Assembly: GCA_964016875.1 (NCBI GenBank)
Contig: OZ024718.1
Coordinates: 6,639,001-6,703,000, forward strand
Reading direction: 5' to 3'
Origin: Fallopia convolvulus
Lineage: Eukaryota; Streptophyta; Magnoliopsida; Caryophyllales; Polygonaceae
DNA length: 64,000 bases
This document shows positions 33,420 through 45,620 of this stretch, one piece after another. Numbering within the stretch: the first letter of the stretch is position 1; each line of letters starts with the position of its first letter. A program made the position numbers and the translations under genes. The notes under the pieces are model-generated. The model had not been told where the DNA came from. It saw only the letters and a list, made by a program, of their open reading frames with translations, and did not search any database.

Positions 33420-34978
33420 CACGAACCTACCCATAGGTAAATCCAAGTACATTAAAATTGAATAACAAGATTAAAATTACATATAACAAATTTTAATGAC
33501 AATTTCGTATGAATTATATAACACGTGACTTATATAAGAAAGTCACGAATTTTTTTTTATTATGCACACTCGATAAATTGGTGATTATATAAATTTAAAA
33601 TGTCATTTTTATAAGAATAATAAAAATGAGGACTTATTTATGAGCATATTAAAATATGAAATATTTGAAATCAAGCTGAAGTTATAGCTGAAGTTGATAT
33701 GTCTACCTGAAATTGGTACGTCTAGATGAAATTCGTAACTTATTTTAGAAGATTATTTTTTTATAATAAGTTAACGAGTGTTTGGTAAAACAAGCTTATT
33801 TTTAAAAAAAAGGATGGTAAAATAACGAACATAGGTAAATGAAATATTTTTTGATTTATTTTTTAGAGCATTTGACTATCCATATTTATATATCCACATA
33901 ATACTTTTTCACAAGCTACAAAAAAATACGCTAAAAAGCTCCATAATTTCCATCCCCCTAGATTAAAATTTTGTCCAAAAATATGGTATTGAAAACTATT
34001 TTAAGATTGTTTTGCCAAGCACCAAATTTTTTATTTTACCCATTAGCTACTTTAACCTGCAAAAAACTATTGCCAAACGACCCTTTGTAAAATTTCATGT
34101 TACTTTAATGACAATGCCATTCTTCAATAAAAAAATTTCATAAGGAAAGAAATTAGGTGAACTCTACTCATGAGAGCAAGGCCAATCTAAAACATCTAAA
34201 CGGATGAGATTCTAAAAACCTGGATGAGCTGCGAGAGGGACAGTGGAGACATGATAGAAAGATCAAGCAATATAGTCCATAATATAATTGACTTCTAGGA
34301 AAACATGAAAAATGCACTAACTCTGAAAATACGCCAATAAGCACTAGGTATTAGACCGACAAATGTATTGAGTACTTTTCAAGTGTCAAAATATTATTTT
34401 AATCAATTTTATCTTTTCCCGAAAATATCATACGCTATCAATTACTCCCTCCGTTTCATAATAGATGTCCATATATGCTTTTTTTATTGTTTCACAATAG
34501 ATGTCCATATAAGAATTTTGTCCATTACTTTCCATTTATGCCCCTAATAAATATACCACATTAATTCTATACACTTCTCCCGAAAATACAAAACAATATA
34601 TAGGAGTAGGAGGCTATGTTTGTTAAGTCATTAAAAAAACTAGATGGGTTGCAAAACTAGTTGAAGTTGTAAAACTAGTTATAAAAATAGCTTGAGTTTT
34701 AAGAAAATACATAAACACTATTTGGTAATGTCAACTAGTTTATTATAATATATAATAATTTTAAACTCCACTTGATATAAACAATAATAATTGAATATTT
34801 GGAAAGTACTTATTATTTAGAAAATTATTATTTTTAATTCAAAAACTACTAAAACCTACCAAAAACTAGTACAAAAGCTTTAAAAACTAGATTATGAGAT
34901 ACATATGCCAGATAGACGCCTATAAATATCTCCTCTAAATATCCACTTAATAGCGCGCTTTAGTAATAATTGCCAACT
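33420..34978. other. AT-rich region with MITE remnants
   Basis: No gene is seen. A pair of inverted GTGTTTGGTAAA/TTGCCAAACGACCC ends at about 33778 and 34085 suggests a MITE. At 34446 a one-sided Stowaway end (ACTCCCTCCGTTTCATAATAG) lacks a clear partner. Confidence 0.4.
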
Positions 34979-37763
34979 TGGCAATCATTAGCTTATAAGC
35001 TACAGTGTAATGGTAGTGAGCCAACTAAGACTAGTATAAATAGCTAGCACTTCTTTTCGTCTTTCTCAAGACATTGGAGTATAAGCTTTGAGAGCTCTCT
35101 CGACTCATTGTTTTCACGATTCTGTATTTTGCTTAATCGAGCTTGTTTTCCTCTCAATCAAGAGTTAATCTCTTCTATTATCTTGTTTTATGTTTCTTTA
35201 CATAGTATCAGAGCTTCAAGGATTGCTCGATCCTGAGAAATTGGCGTGCATCTACAACTAGGTCGAATCGGAAGGTTACAGAGTGATATCAACTTAAGAT
35301 GGTGGTGATGGACAGAGAATCGGTAGTCAGAGGTGACGGATCGGACTAGTATCGCACCAGATACCAGACCAGGCTAGATGATCGAGGTAGCTTCTTCGAT
35401 CCTCTATTCCTTTCCAACTCGGATAATCCAGGTATGCAGTTAGTGACTGGTTTATTTGATGGTACAAATTTCACTGGATGGAGTAGGAACATTAAAAGGG
35501 CATTGAGCGCTAAAATGAAAGTAGGTTTTATAAATGGGGTTTATCCTAGGCCTGATTCTGATTCTAAAGATTTTGAGCGTTGAGAACAGGTAGATAATAT
35601 GGTGATGAGCTGGATCTTGAATTCCATGGTCAGTGAGGTATCACAGAACTTCGTTTATGTGAATTCTGCACAAGAGCTGTGGAAGGAAATATGTGAGAGA
35701 TATGTTGTGACAAACACACCATTGATTTATCAATTACAAATGGAGTTGAGTAATCTGAAACAGGAGAATATGTTAGTTGTTATGTATTACAGCAAAATGA
35801 AGAAGATCTGGGATGAAATTCAAGCAGTGGAAGGGATTCCATTGTGCAACTGTGGGGCTCTTCAACAGTGTGGATGTTCCTTGATGAAGAGATTGGTTGA
35901 TAGGGAGTCTATTGTGAAGCATATGCAATTTCTCATGGGGTTGTCGGATGCTTATGACACCCTGAGGAGCACTTTGTTGTCAAAGGAATCTCTGCCTTCT
36001 ATTAACAATGCTTATAACCTAGTAATACAGGAAGAGAAGAAGAGGGAAATCACAAGGGTCCTCACTCAGACACATGATGCTCTGGAAATGAACAGGATGC
36101 AGAATTAGTATAAGCACAAGGCTGGTAATGGAAATACAAGAGGCAATACTGGTGGATATGGAAACTCAGCAGGTGGTTCAATCTTTGCAAGAGATTTTAA
36201 GAGGGTTAAGATGGACATGAAATGTGATTTTTGCTATGAGGCTGGACATGTTAAGGTGACATGCTTCAAGTTAGTTGGATATCTAGAGTGGTGGAAAGGA
36301 CCACACATTCAAACTTCAGGAACATGAAAGATGATGGCAAATATTCAGGATGAAGGAAACTATGGGACACCATTAGACATGAAAGAGTCTGAACTAAAGC
36401 TTGATGAATCAATGGTCAATGCAATTTTCATGAAGGTGATGGAAAAGATGAAAGGGAAAGCAGCTGCAAATGAAGGGAGTAGTGTTGGAAATCTGTTGAA
36501 TTTTGCATGTATGAATTATGAAACTAATGAAAAGTCATTATGTTTTGTTAATAGTGCCATAAGTCAATGTACTTGGATAGTTGATTCAGGAGCTACGGAT
36601 CATGTGTCCTATAATAGAGACTTGTTTGTTGATTTAAACATGCTTGTTATACCAATAAGGATAGGTTTACCAGATGGAACAACCCAGTTGGTTAAGCAAC
36701 ATGGCACTATGCATCTTACAAAGACACTGATTTTAGAGAATGTGTTGTTCATTCTTGAATTTAGACACAACTTAATTTCAGTGACAAGGCTCTTGACTGA
36801 CAAGTCGAATGTGTTCATTTTTGGAACACATGGGTGCATATTGCAGGACCTTTTAACTGAGAAGGTGTTGGCATATGCAATAAGAGAAGGAATTAGAATT
36901 AATCAGAGGAAATATGTGATTGATCTCCTCACAGATTCTGGTCTGCTTCACTGTAAAGCCACCTCCTTTCCCATACAAAGCAATTTGCATCTAAATCCGA
37001 ACACAGGTGAGATACTTACTGAACCAGAAAGCTATCGAACAATCATTGGCATGCTCTTGTATCATACTTTATCCAGGCCAGACATCTCTTATGCAGTGCA
37101 ACAATTGAGCCAGTTCATGGTTAATCCTAGAGAACCTCACATGGAGGCTGTTCAATATTTGCTCAAATATTTGAAAGGCACAGTAAATGCTTCTCTCTTC
37201 TATTCCAAAAATCTTCATCTTTCGCTCAAATCCTATTGTGATGCGGATTGGGGAAGCTGTAAATTCAGTGGGAGGTCTATAACTGGCTATTGTGTATTCT
37301 TAGGCTCCTCTCTTATTTCCTGAAAAACGAAGAAGCAAAAGACTGTCTCAAAATCTTCAACAAAGAATGAATATCGCAGCATGTCACACACATCTAGTGA
37401 ATTAGTTTGGTTAGAAGGATTGCTCAAGGATTTCAATGTCAGAATTCCTACTCCTATCCCACTTTGTTGTGACAACCGAGCTGCTGAACAACTAGCTGCC
37501 AATCTCGTTTACCATGAGAGGACCAAACATCCGAGAATCGATTGTCATTATGTTCGAGACATGGTTCAGTCTGGATTCATATCTACTATACATATGCCAA
37601 CTCATCTTCAACTCGCTGATGTCTTCATCAAGGCACTTGGAGCTCAGCACCATAACTTCCTTTGTCGCAAGCTTGGACTTGTTTTCATCAGTCCAGCTTG
37701 AGGGGGACTATGGGAATCATTAGCTTATAAGCTACAGTGTAATGGTAGTTAGCCAGCTAAGAC
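34979..37763 (+). mobile_element. Copia retrotransposon, internally deleted, 3' LTR truncated
   Basis: The 5' LTR is 34979-35202 (TGGCAATC to TTACA). It is followed at once by the primer-binding site TAGTATCAGAGCTTC. A purine tract (TTGAGGGGGACTA) precedes the 3' LTR start at 37711. The 3' LTR matches for about 53 bp and then stops at a foldback sequence at 37764. The interior is about 2.5 kb, half the usual length, because integrase and most of reverse transcriptase are gone. Confidence 0.85.
35434..37701 (+). pseudogene. Copia gag-protease fused to RT end and RNase H
   Basis: A single frame runs from 35434 to 37701 with four in-frame stops (35581, 36106, 36325, 37321) and no frameshift. 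It encodes a gag start (FDGTNFTGWSRNIKRAL), the UBN2 gag core, a CCHC knuckle (CDFCYEAGHVKVTC, about 36220) and the protease (WIVDSGATDHVS, about 36570). After a GAG-pre-integrase start (FRHNLISVTRL) the sequence jumps near 36890 into the end of reverse transcriptase (QRKYVIDLL, SYRTIIGMLLY). Then comes Copia RNase H (YCDADWG, SSELVWLEGLL, DNRAAEQLAAN, KHPRIDCHYVRD). The entire integrase and the RT active site are absent, so the copy is non-autonomous. Confidence 0.85.
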
Positions 37764-37933
37764 TTGAAGGATCTCGTTAACTTAGGTCCTAGGTTTGATG
37801 TTTAAAATGTCATTTAAAAAACGTTTTTAGAACTTTGAATAGAGGATTAGATTACTTCTAATCCTAGCACATAAGTCTAGTGATGTTTAAAATCTCGTTT
37901 TTTTTAATCAAAAAAAAAAACGAGATCCTTCAA
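37764..37933. repeat. Foldback insert truncating the Copia 3' LTR
   Basis: Perfect 15-bp inverted repeats TTGAAGGATCTCGTT (37764-37778) and AACGAGATCCTTCAA (37919-37933) bound about 170 bp. The LTR match ends exactly at its left edge and does not resume on the right. This could be a MITE or a rearrangement product. Confidence 0.5.
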
Positions 37934-38003
37934 ACTTCAAATCATTGCAAGTTGCAAATAATATTTTCACATGTTTTGATTACAACTTTGAATAGAGGAT
38001 TTT

Positions 38004-38224
38004 TTTTAACGAGGGACCCACCTTTGGTGGTAAACCCCGAATCCGTAAACTAGTCGGCAAAGCGCACGAATCAGGTAAACCGGCTTACACCGACCGACTC
38101 AATCTAGTAGTAGGAAGAATGGTGAGACTTGATTTTTCACCCAAGTGTAGGGGTGGAGGCAAGGATCGAACTTGGATCCTAGCAACATCCTCCATGCCTC
38201 TTACCACTAGGCCACTCATGTGGG
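38004..38224 (-). mobile_element. Au-like tRNA-derived SINE
   Basis: Flanked by ATAGAGGATTTT (37992-38003 and 38225-38236), with the T run at the left edge. On the minus strand it begins GAGTGGCCTAGTGGTAAGAGG (A box) and has AAGTTCGATCCTTGCCTCC (B box), as in Au-type plant SINEs. Confidence 0.85.
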
Positions 38225-38516
38225 ATAGAGGATTTTGAATCCAAAATTTATTCAAGGAATATTTAAAACCGAGTAAGATCGAAAACATTTATCATTAATG
38301 CATATTTTTAGGTAATCGAAGTATCGAACTAGTGTGAACACCTGGTCATATATAGTCGATTTTAAGATATCGATGTACCCCTCCTATGACCTTGTTTTAT
38401 ACTTTTTATACGTCGTTTTAAAATTTGTCTCAATAATTAAAAAATAATATAATTTCACTTAAATATCTGCGATCTTATGATAATTTTTTACCTTCTATTA
38501 TATGAGATTGAATCAA

Positions 38517-39344
38517 ATGAAAATGGGGCTTATCATGAAAACTAAGAACAAATCTGCACCATCCGATTAAGACACTAGAAATGAATCTAGGCCATCCGAT
38601 TAAAAAAAATAATAAAATAATAAAAAAAATTTATTTTTTTATTTTATTTTCTTACTTTATTTTTTTAAGTATTTTTACGTATGTAAAATGATGTAAATCG
38701 AGTATGAACATAAGACCATAAAACGTGAACATGCAATACTAATATGTGAACGTATCTATATTATATGTGAACGTATACTAAATTTTCTGAAGTTAAAATG
38801 TGGTTATATGTGAACAACCCTTGTAAAAATGTGAACATGTGTATAAAATATGTGAACAGAACGTAAAATGTCAACCGTCGTGTTTTTGGCAAAAATAAGC
38901 GAAAAAATTAAAAATAAAAAATAAAAAAAAATTATTTTTTTATTTTTATTCAAATTTTTTAAGCCGTTTAACGCTTGTATTATGATTTAATCGAACATGA
39001 ACACATGACCATAAAACATGAACAAACAGTAATAATATATGAACACACTTGTAATATATGTGAACGTATTATAAAATCTCTAAACCGAAAAATGTGATAA
39101 TATATGAACATGTCTTATAATAGTGTGAACATATGCATAAAATACGTGAACATAACGTAAAAAATCAAATTTCGTGTTTTTGGCAAAAACAAGCGAAACT
39201 AAGAAAATTAAATTATTTTTTATTTTTTTATTTTTTGGTAAAAATTACCATTTTGCCCCTATCTCTTCTAATCTTAGCCATCCATTTCTCAAATCCAAGG
39301 GCCCTCATTTGTTCTTAGTTTTCATGATAAGCCCCATTTCCATG
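38517..39344. mobile_element. Terminal-inverted-repeat element with TGTGAAC motif field
   Basis: Inverted ends of about 35 bp share ATGGGGCTTATCATGAAAAC and TAAGAACAAAT. The 8-bp duplication TGAATCAA (38509-38516 and 39345-39352) extends to 9 with one mismatch, so a Mutator-like origin is likely. Inside, TGTGAAC or ATGAACA recurs more than a dozen times on the plus strand. A block of about 293 bp is tandemly duplicated (compare 38699 and 38992, both with ATGACCATAAAAC-like text). No transposase is present. Confidence 0.75.
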
Positions 39345-39368
39345 TGAATCAACCTCTCTATTATATAA

Positions 39369-40398
39369 CTAGTTATACTCGGCATGTCATGCATGACTAT
39401 ATGAATTTAATACTTAATTTATTTAATGAATATGAATTTAATTTAATATAAAAAATAATAACAACTTATTTAGTAGAAAAAAAATTTTAGAATCGTTGTC
39501 TTGTGATGGAGCTAAAATCATTAGATTGAACCCACTATGATTTTGATGGATTAATAAAAATTTATTTATGAAAAAATATAAATAAAATTATTTTAATTTG
39601 AATCATTTAATTTTAAAAATATTATATAAAACTAGAACAAAAGGTACAAATAATATAAATTCTTATAATTTTTTTTTATCAAATTCAATTCATTAAAAAT
39701 CTTTTAAATAAAATTTAAAAAGATAATCAATAAGAAACAATAAAAGATATGAATAAATATTGAATTTTTTAAGATAAAAAATGTTAAATATTTACATAAA
39801 TAAGTTAAAAATAAAATTAAGGAAAATATAATGTAATTTTTATTATCGAAATTCAATTTAGGCAAATAATTATCTTCATATTGAAAAAAAAAAATTTTAA
39901 ATTTTTTTTAAGATAAATATTTTACATAAATGTATAAAAAGATAAATATATAATAATTTTTATTAATTTTAATTAAAAATCGAATTTAATTTTTTTTCCA
40001 CATAAATAGAAAGAAATTTAATTGAAAAATCTAAATTAATATAAATAAATTTAATTTTTTAAGTATAAGGTGGAGCCAAAATTAATGTGGTGGATCGAAA
40101 AGGTACAATTTTAATACTCCCTCCGATCCAAAATAAGTGTCGTTTTAGTTTTTGACACAAATATTAAGAAAAATATTAATTAAATTTAAAATCTTAAATT
40201 TTTTTCAATCTTATCAATTACCACCTTTTTGGACCAATGAATGAATAGTTTTAGTCAATAAAAACACATTTCAGTAAGTATTCTTATAACTCCCTATAAT
40301 CAATTGCCTATAAAATTTAAAATGAGACATAAAATGAATAAAAAATAAAGTGTTAAAACGACACTTATTTTAGATAAGAGAGAGTATATAATTATAGA
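39369..40398 (-). mobile_element. Non-autonomous Helitron with nested Stowaway
   Basis: On the minus strand it starts TCTATAATTATATA and ends CTAG after a GTCATGCATGAC hairpin. It is inserted between A (39368) and T (40399). It is related to 18041-18927 by its termini and the shared GGTGGANNNNAAAAGGT segment. It contains a MITE at 40117-40384. Confidence 0.75.
40117..40384. mobile_element. Stowaway-type MITE inside a Helitron
   Basis: TA flanks (40115-40116, 40385-40386) and inverted ends CTCCCTCCGATCCAAAATAA and TTATTTTAGATAAGAGAGAG. 268 bp, no coding. Confidence 0.85.
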
Positions 40399-40628
40399 TT
40401 ATGTAACTTTATTTAAATAACAAAGATAATATCTAAAAAAGTGTGGTAAAATATATAAAATAAAAAATATTATTAAAAAAATCAGGTTAGAACAAAAAAT
40501 ATTTCTAAACGGAGGGAATATCTCTCAAATTTTCCCTTCACATTTTTCTTCTCTTTGAAATCTACCTTTGACTAATAGGCTTTTCCGGCCAGTTTTCACC
40601 AACCTATCAAATAGAGTCCCTAACCTTT

Positions 40629-41513
40629 ACAAATTCCTTCTATAGTTCTAATCTATTACATAGAATTATTATCAATCCCTAATGTTTATAAATATTTTTT
40701 AAGTCCCTAATTTTTTAAAAATGTTAATATTTAGTCCTTTTTCATTTTCTATTTTAAGATTAATTACAACCAAACATCCAAACAATATATATATATATAT
40801 ATATTTTAATCATAAAAAATATTTATTTAAAAAAAATACCTCAATCTACACATTTTTGAGGAAAATAATAAAATATCACTCCATATTTACCCATTTTTTA
40901 AAAAACGGTAATTTTTATATAAAAACATGTTTTTAAAAATAAAAGGTGAGTTTCATATATTTATTTCCATTTTATTTAATATAATAGGTCTTCAAATATT
41001 ATATAAACTTTACAAAAATTAGGAAAAAAAATTTACAAAAAAATTTAACTTACCTTATTTACCCCTTTTTTAAAACTTTATTATAAACCGATTTTTTAAT
41101 CTATTAATTTTATTGTAATTTTTTAATAAAATTCATTAAAATTTGACAATAAAAATTTAGTAAAAAATATCACCCATTATTTACCCTTTGTTAAAAAACA
41201 CTACTGATGTTTTTTTTTTATCAAAAGTGATTGTTAATTTTCTTCTTACAAAAAAATAATGATTTAAGTGAAAAAGGTGTAAACTATGGTGATATTTCTT
41301 CATTTTTTGAAAAAAATATTTTTTTATTTCGGAAAATATGTTTAAAAATGCCTCAATATATGATTGGGTGCTTTGTTGTAATCAAACTTAGTCTAAAATG
41401 TAAAAAGTCAAATAGTAACACTTTTTAAAGGTTGGACTTAAAAAATATTTGCAAAGGTTAGGAATTAATAGTGATACTATGTGATAGGCAATGGACTATA
41501 GAAGGAATTCACA
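40629..41513. mobile_element. Long-inverted-repeat element, unclassified
   Basis: About 120 bp at each end form imperfect inverted repeats (AATTCCTTCTATAGT, ACATAGNATNANTATCAAT, AAATATTTTTTAAGTCC on both arms). The centre is AT-rich and includes a TA dinucleotide run at about 40785-40804. No target duplication was defined. Probably a Mutator-like MITE. Confidence 0.55.
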
Positions 41514-41514
41514 C

Positions 41515-41845
41515 TTGTGTCTCACGAAAATTTTCTTACATTATTTTTTTTGTCCCTCCAAATTGTAGAATTTGTATGCTCCGTAACCTTGGTCAAAATG
41601 ATTTTTAAGCTATTCAAAACATGGCCCCAATGCAGATTCAAATTGACTCGACTTATGAGATGTTAACGAAGCACCAGTTGGTGGCTTATCGACGGACGAT
41701 GACTTTAACTATAGTTTGAATTGAGCTGGAATTCTCTTAAAATGGATGTTTTGAAAATTAAATTGGAAAAGTTTAGATATAGATTTGGATGTTTTAAGAG
41801 TCAAATCCTACTGATATGAGGGAGATAAACAAAATAGTGAGATTG
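41515..41845. other. Intergenic, no gene seen
   Basis: Short spacer with no recognised feature. Confidence 0.4.
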
Positions 41846-42557
41846 GATTTGATCAATTTGAACATGTAAAGCTCATATTCTTAGATCCGCTTCGATTGAG
41901 TTGGTTTGTTTTGAAAACGAAAAGAAAAACGCAAATGGACAAGCAAGTTTGTTTACGCAGTTCGGTTTTACCCTACTCTGAGGAGTCTCAAGAGGGGGAC
42001 TCGCTCAATTCACTAAGGATCAAAGGCTAACTCACAATCGTTTACAAAGTACACATACAGATGGCAAAAGCTAAGAAACAAACGAAGAATAGAAAGTAGC
42101 ACAAAGCAGGAAGAGCAGAGAAGGAATCAGACAAGCCCACAAAGAGCTCAAATCACCAAGGCTCCAATCTCCCTTACCTCTCTTTCTCTCTTCCCCTTTC
42201 TTTTGTTCTTCGGACTTCACTTTCTCGAATCACCAAGGTGAAAGAACCAGAGAAAGCTCGAGAGCTCAAACCCTAATTTCTCACAGCGGCGAAGAGAATG
42301 TCAAAGACGAAGAGCTAGGGTTGCAACATTGGCTTTTATATAACCCTATTTCTCCTAGCGACATCGTTCCAATTAAGAGCGTCTCCATAAACCAAACGCA
42401 ACGTTTGACTAATGGATCACAATCAAGCTTTGATCGGAATAAGGCCCAAAAACGAGACAGGCCCATCAAGACGTCTCCGAGTGAGAACATGACCCAAAAC
42501 ACTCAAAAACAACCCAACGTCATCCACCAATGCCACACCTCGAGCCATACTTGATCA
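41846..42557 (-). repeat. Probable Copia LTR (minus strand)
   Basis: On the minus strand it has TGATCAAG at its start and TTGATCA near its end, a TATA box (TATATAAAAGCC at about 42333-42344) and a CT/AG-rich leader. It lies downstream of Copia RNase H fragments on the same strand, as a 3' LTR would. No target duplication was found, so the limits are tentative. Confidence 0.4.
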
Positions 42558-42739
42558 TGGTGGCCAAGCGGCTCGAACGAGTGAGTCACGGTTCAGTCAA
42601 GGGTTAGTACAAGAGGATTAGGTCATGTCTCAAGTTCCTAGCTTCTACCTACATCTGTGTATGCACTATGTATGAGTGTGAGTCTACATGTTACAAGTAT
42701 AGATTAAGATACATAACAGAACATAAAGGAGCGCCAAAG

Positions 42740-43450
42740 TCAATCAATCTCGTTCTTGAAAACAAATTCATAAATAAAGTGATTCCTTGTGTCAATGTGC
42801 ATACTCCGGGAATAATACATTGGATTTTCGCCAAAACAATTGCAAATTTGTTCAACAATGATCTTTGTGACTCCTACTATGACATTTTTAGATCTCCTAG
42901 TAATCTCCCTAAGCAAATAGCGTGACAAACAGATGATGTAGCAACCAGGGGCGAAGGGAACTTATGCCCAGTGGGGGCTACAGCCCCCACTGGGATTTTC
43001 AATTTTTTTTTTAAATATAGTAAAAATTCTAGATTATTTGATAAAAATTAATTTAATTGGTTAGAAAATAGAAGATTAATTTTTTTTATACATATAAAAT
43101 ATATTGAAATGATTTTTTATACATAAAAATACAAAATTTTCTATATAATTGTTTTTATATACAGAAAAATACACTTTTTTCTATATTTTGTTAAAAAAAT
43201 ACAAAAAAAAATTCCTGGCTTCTCCAGGAATGATTCTGTAGCCAAAAAAATTATCAACGAAATTTAGCCTCCACTAGCATAAATTCCTGGCTACGCCACT
43301 GGTAGCAACAACATATATATTTACTAGCTCCAAGTGATCAATGTAGTATCTTCGATGTAAAAAACCAACCAAGTAGTACTCTTTGATCATCAACATCTTC
43401 AGTCGAGCTAGCCACTGTAACCCACATGCTTATATTCATTTGTCGAAGAA
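42740..43450 (-). pseudogene. Copia RNase H remnant split by a hAT MITE
   Basis: Minus-strand text at 43450-43310 resembles EYKHVGYSG and SKSTTWLVFYIEDTTLITWS. After the MITE, 42930-42740 reads ENPMYYSRSMHIDTRNHFI, the conserved end of Copia RNase H. Several stops show it is dead. Its right side is cut by the LTR at 43457. Confidence 0.65.
42946..43301. mobile_element. hAT MITE
   Basis: The 8-bp duplication GTAGCAAC (42938-42945 and 43302-43309) flanks ends CAGGGGCGAAGG and GCTACGCCACTG. 356 bp, AT-rich core, inserted in Copia RNase H. Confidence 0.85.
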
Positions 43451-43456
43451 TAATAA

Positions 43457-44446
43457 TGTTGGCTCGTAACTTGTTAGCGAGAGCTTGGGAACTGGCTGTT
43501 AAGCTGTTCCCAAGGCAGCGGAAGAAACAATATCGCAAGTATTAAAAAGCAGAAAGAACACAATTCCCTTATAGAGGAACCCCAAGACAACCAACTAGTT
43601 GTGTGGGTAAACCTCTACCTCCGCTTGGAGGATTTTGAATGACTTACTTATTTTATTGCTTGTTCCATAGTTACAAACAACCAAATTCAAACTTCTCTGT
43701 TCCTACGAGTTCTACCTAACTCTAGCAACACTAATGAATCTTCTCAACTGAGTTCCTAAGCGAACAACTCAACTAAAACAGGAAATTAGTCAAACCTTAC
43801 ACCTTGACAATTCAGTTCCCTTGCTCTTGGGAACTTTAGCTTTCACCGTCGTCGAGATCGGACACTCGCCGCCGGGGACTTCTCTTCTTCTTTCTTTCTT
43901 TCTCTGGGAGTATGTGTGAGTTTTTGGGAGAAGTGCTTAAAACTAGCACTATTCATTTAGCTTTATACTCGGTTGTACTTGGGCTTCAATCGCATCTTTC
44001 ATGTTGTCCGAAATGCCCTTTGCTTGCAGCCCAAGTGTACAATCTTCGCATGTGACTTCGATTTGAACTAGGTCAACTTGTTGTATCAATCGGACCGTTG
44101 GATCACTTGTGACAGTCTGCTCATCAGACTGTTCCTTCGTTCTGTCCAGGACAGGATCCCGCGATTTGCGCTGAACGGTCTTTGTCTTCACATGTGAGTT
44201 ACCATGTGATGGGAACTGTCTTCTTCAGAGTTCCTTTAAGAGAAACTCTGCAGCGTGTATGCTTGTGTTCCTTAGCCATTCATGGGAGTTCCCATAGCAT
44301 GGGAACTTTCTTTGCTGGACCTGTGTTCCTTACAAATACTCGGACAAAGCATATTAGTTCCCTTGTGGTGTTTGTCATTATCAAAACTAGAGAATGATTT
44401 CATTGTTCCGATGTTTAGAACCTGAGGTCCCAACATCGTCCCAACA
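43457..44446 (-). repeat. Solo-LTR-like block
   Basis: Starts TGTTGGGAC and ends GCCAACA on the minus strand, with a TATA box (GAGTATAAAGC, about 43964-43974). GGGAAC/GTTCCC pairs recur at both ends. No primer-binding site or partner LTR is seen, and the 5-bp flanks do not match. Confidence 0.5.
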
Positions 44447-44584
44447 TATATCAAAGAATACGCTTCTCTACTTTAAAATGTATTGTAACCGTCGCCTCCA
44501 TACACTGACTCACGAGTCCACGAATTCCAAAGAGGATATTTGATCTCTTAAAAAAAAAGATATTTGGAGGAGAACATGTCAAGT

Positions 44585-45136
44585 AGGGATCAGAAAAATA
44601 CCTGATCCGTTAATCCGATCCGAAAAAATCTGGATCCGAATGGATCACAATTTTTTTTATCCGTATCCGATCCGATCTGGGATTTTTTTTCGGATATCTT
44701 GACCGGATACGGATCGGGGTTTTCAAGCAACCGGAATCCGGTATATCCGGTACTATATATATTTTTTAGAAAATACACATTAATACTATGTAGAATAGAT
44801 GTTTAAATGACTATTTTGTAAAATTTCAACTCATCAAGTGTTCAATTCTCCTCAACCATGTAAACTTTCAATTAAAATTTAAACGGATCGACGGATATCT
44901 GGTTCCGATATCCGTCAATCATGCGTATTAATTGGGCCAAAATAAAAAATAGTAGAAATATTTTTCAAACGGATAGTTCGGATATCCGGTAACGGATATC
45001 CGCTCCAACGGATATTTCTTACCGGATATCCGGCAATTAACGGATCGGATACGAATCGAGGTTTTAAGGGGAAAAATTACCGAATATCCGATATACCGGA
45101 TCGGATCGAATTGGATATATCTGTTTGCTCACCGAT
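44585..45136. mobile_element. hAT-like MITE with CGGATATCCG palindromes
   Basis: Flanked by TGTCAAGT (44577-44584, 45137-45144). It starts AGGGATCAG and its interior is rich in CGGATATCCG, GGATCCGG and GATCGGAT palindromes near both ends. 552 bp, no coding. Confidence 0.65.
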
Positions 45137-45146
45137 TGTCAAGTAT

Positions 45147-45620
45147 ATATATAGATGTATATGCTTGGGCTCTAAGGACAATCTCCTAGATATAGGTTAA
45201 TATAATGTACAATACAAAATACAAAACATAGTTTCCTGAAATTCTATCCTTCGGCTAGTACTTATATTGGGTTTGTTCATTAATTTGACACAAGCCCAAC
45301 TTGAACCATTTGACACAAGCCCAACTCCAAGGCGGATGGATATTTTAAAGATATTCATTCCCCTCTTAACAAATCGAAACAAAAGGTCTTTTTCAAAAAC
45401 AAAACACAATATAGTGCATGTAATAGAATGGACACTCCTAAACTTCAATAAACAAATTATAATTTAATACATGATTATGACCTTATAAAGCATGTTATTC
45501 AAACAGACCCTTACAATTCAATAAACGACATTAAGTAATGGATACACTCAATATTAAGAGTGCATAAACAATATAATAACAGAACATGAAGTTAGCTAGC
45601 TCATATTGTAGTAGAGCTGG
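45147..45620. other. 3' flank of terpene synthase 1
   Basis: Contains the probable 3' untranslated region of the minus-strand gene. No clear polyadenylation signal was recognised and no other gene is seen. Confidence 0.4.

Noticed and set aside
45267..45467. Small plus-strand ORF downstream of terpene synthase 1
   Set aside because: It contains a direct repeat of TTTGACACAAGCCCAACT and no motif, and lies antisense to the probable 3' end of the gene.
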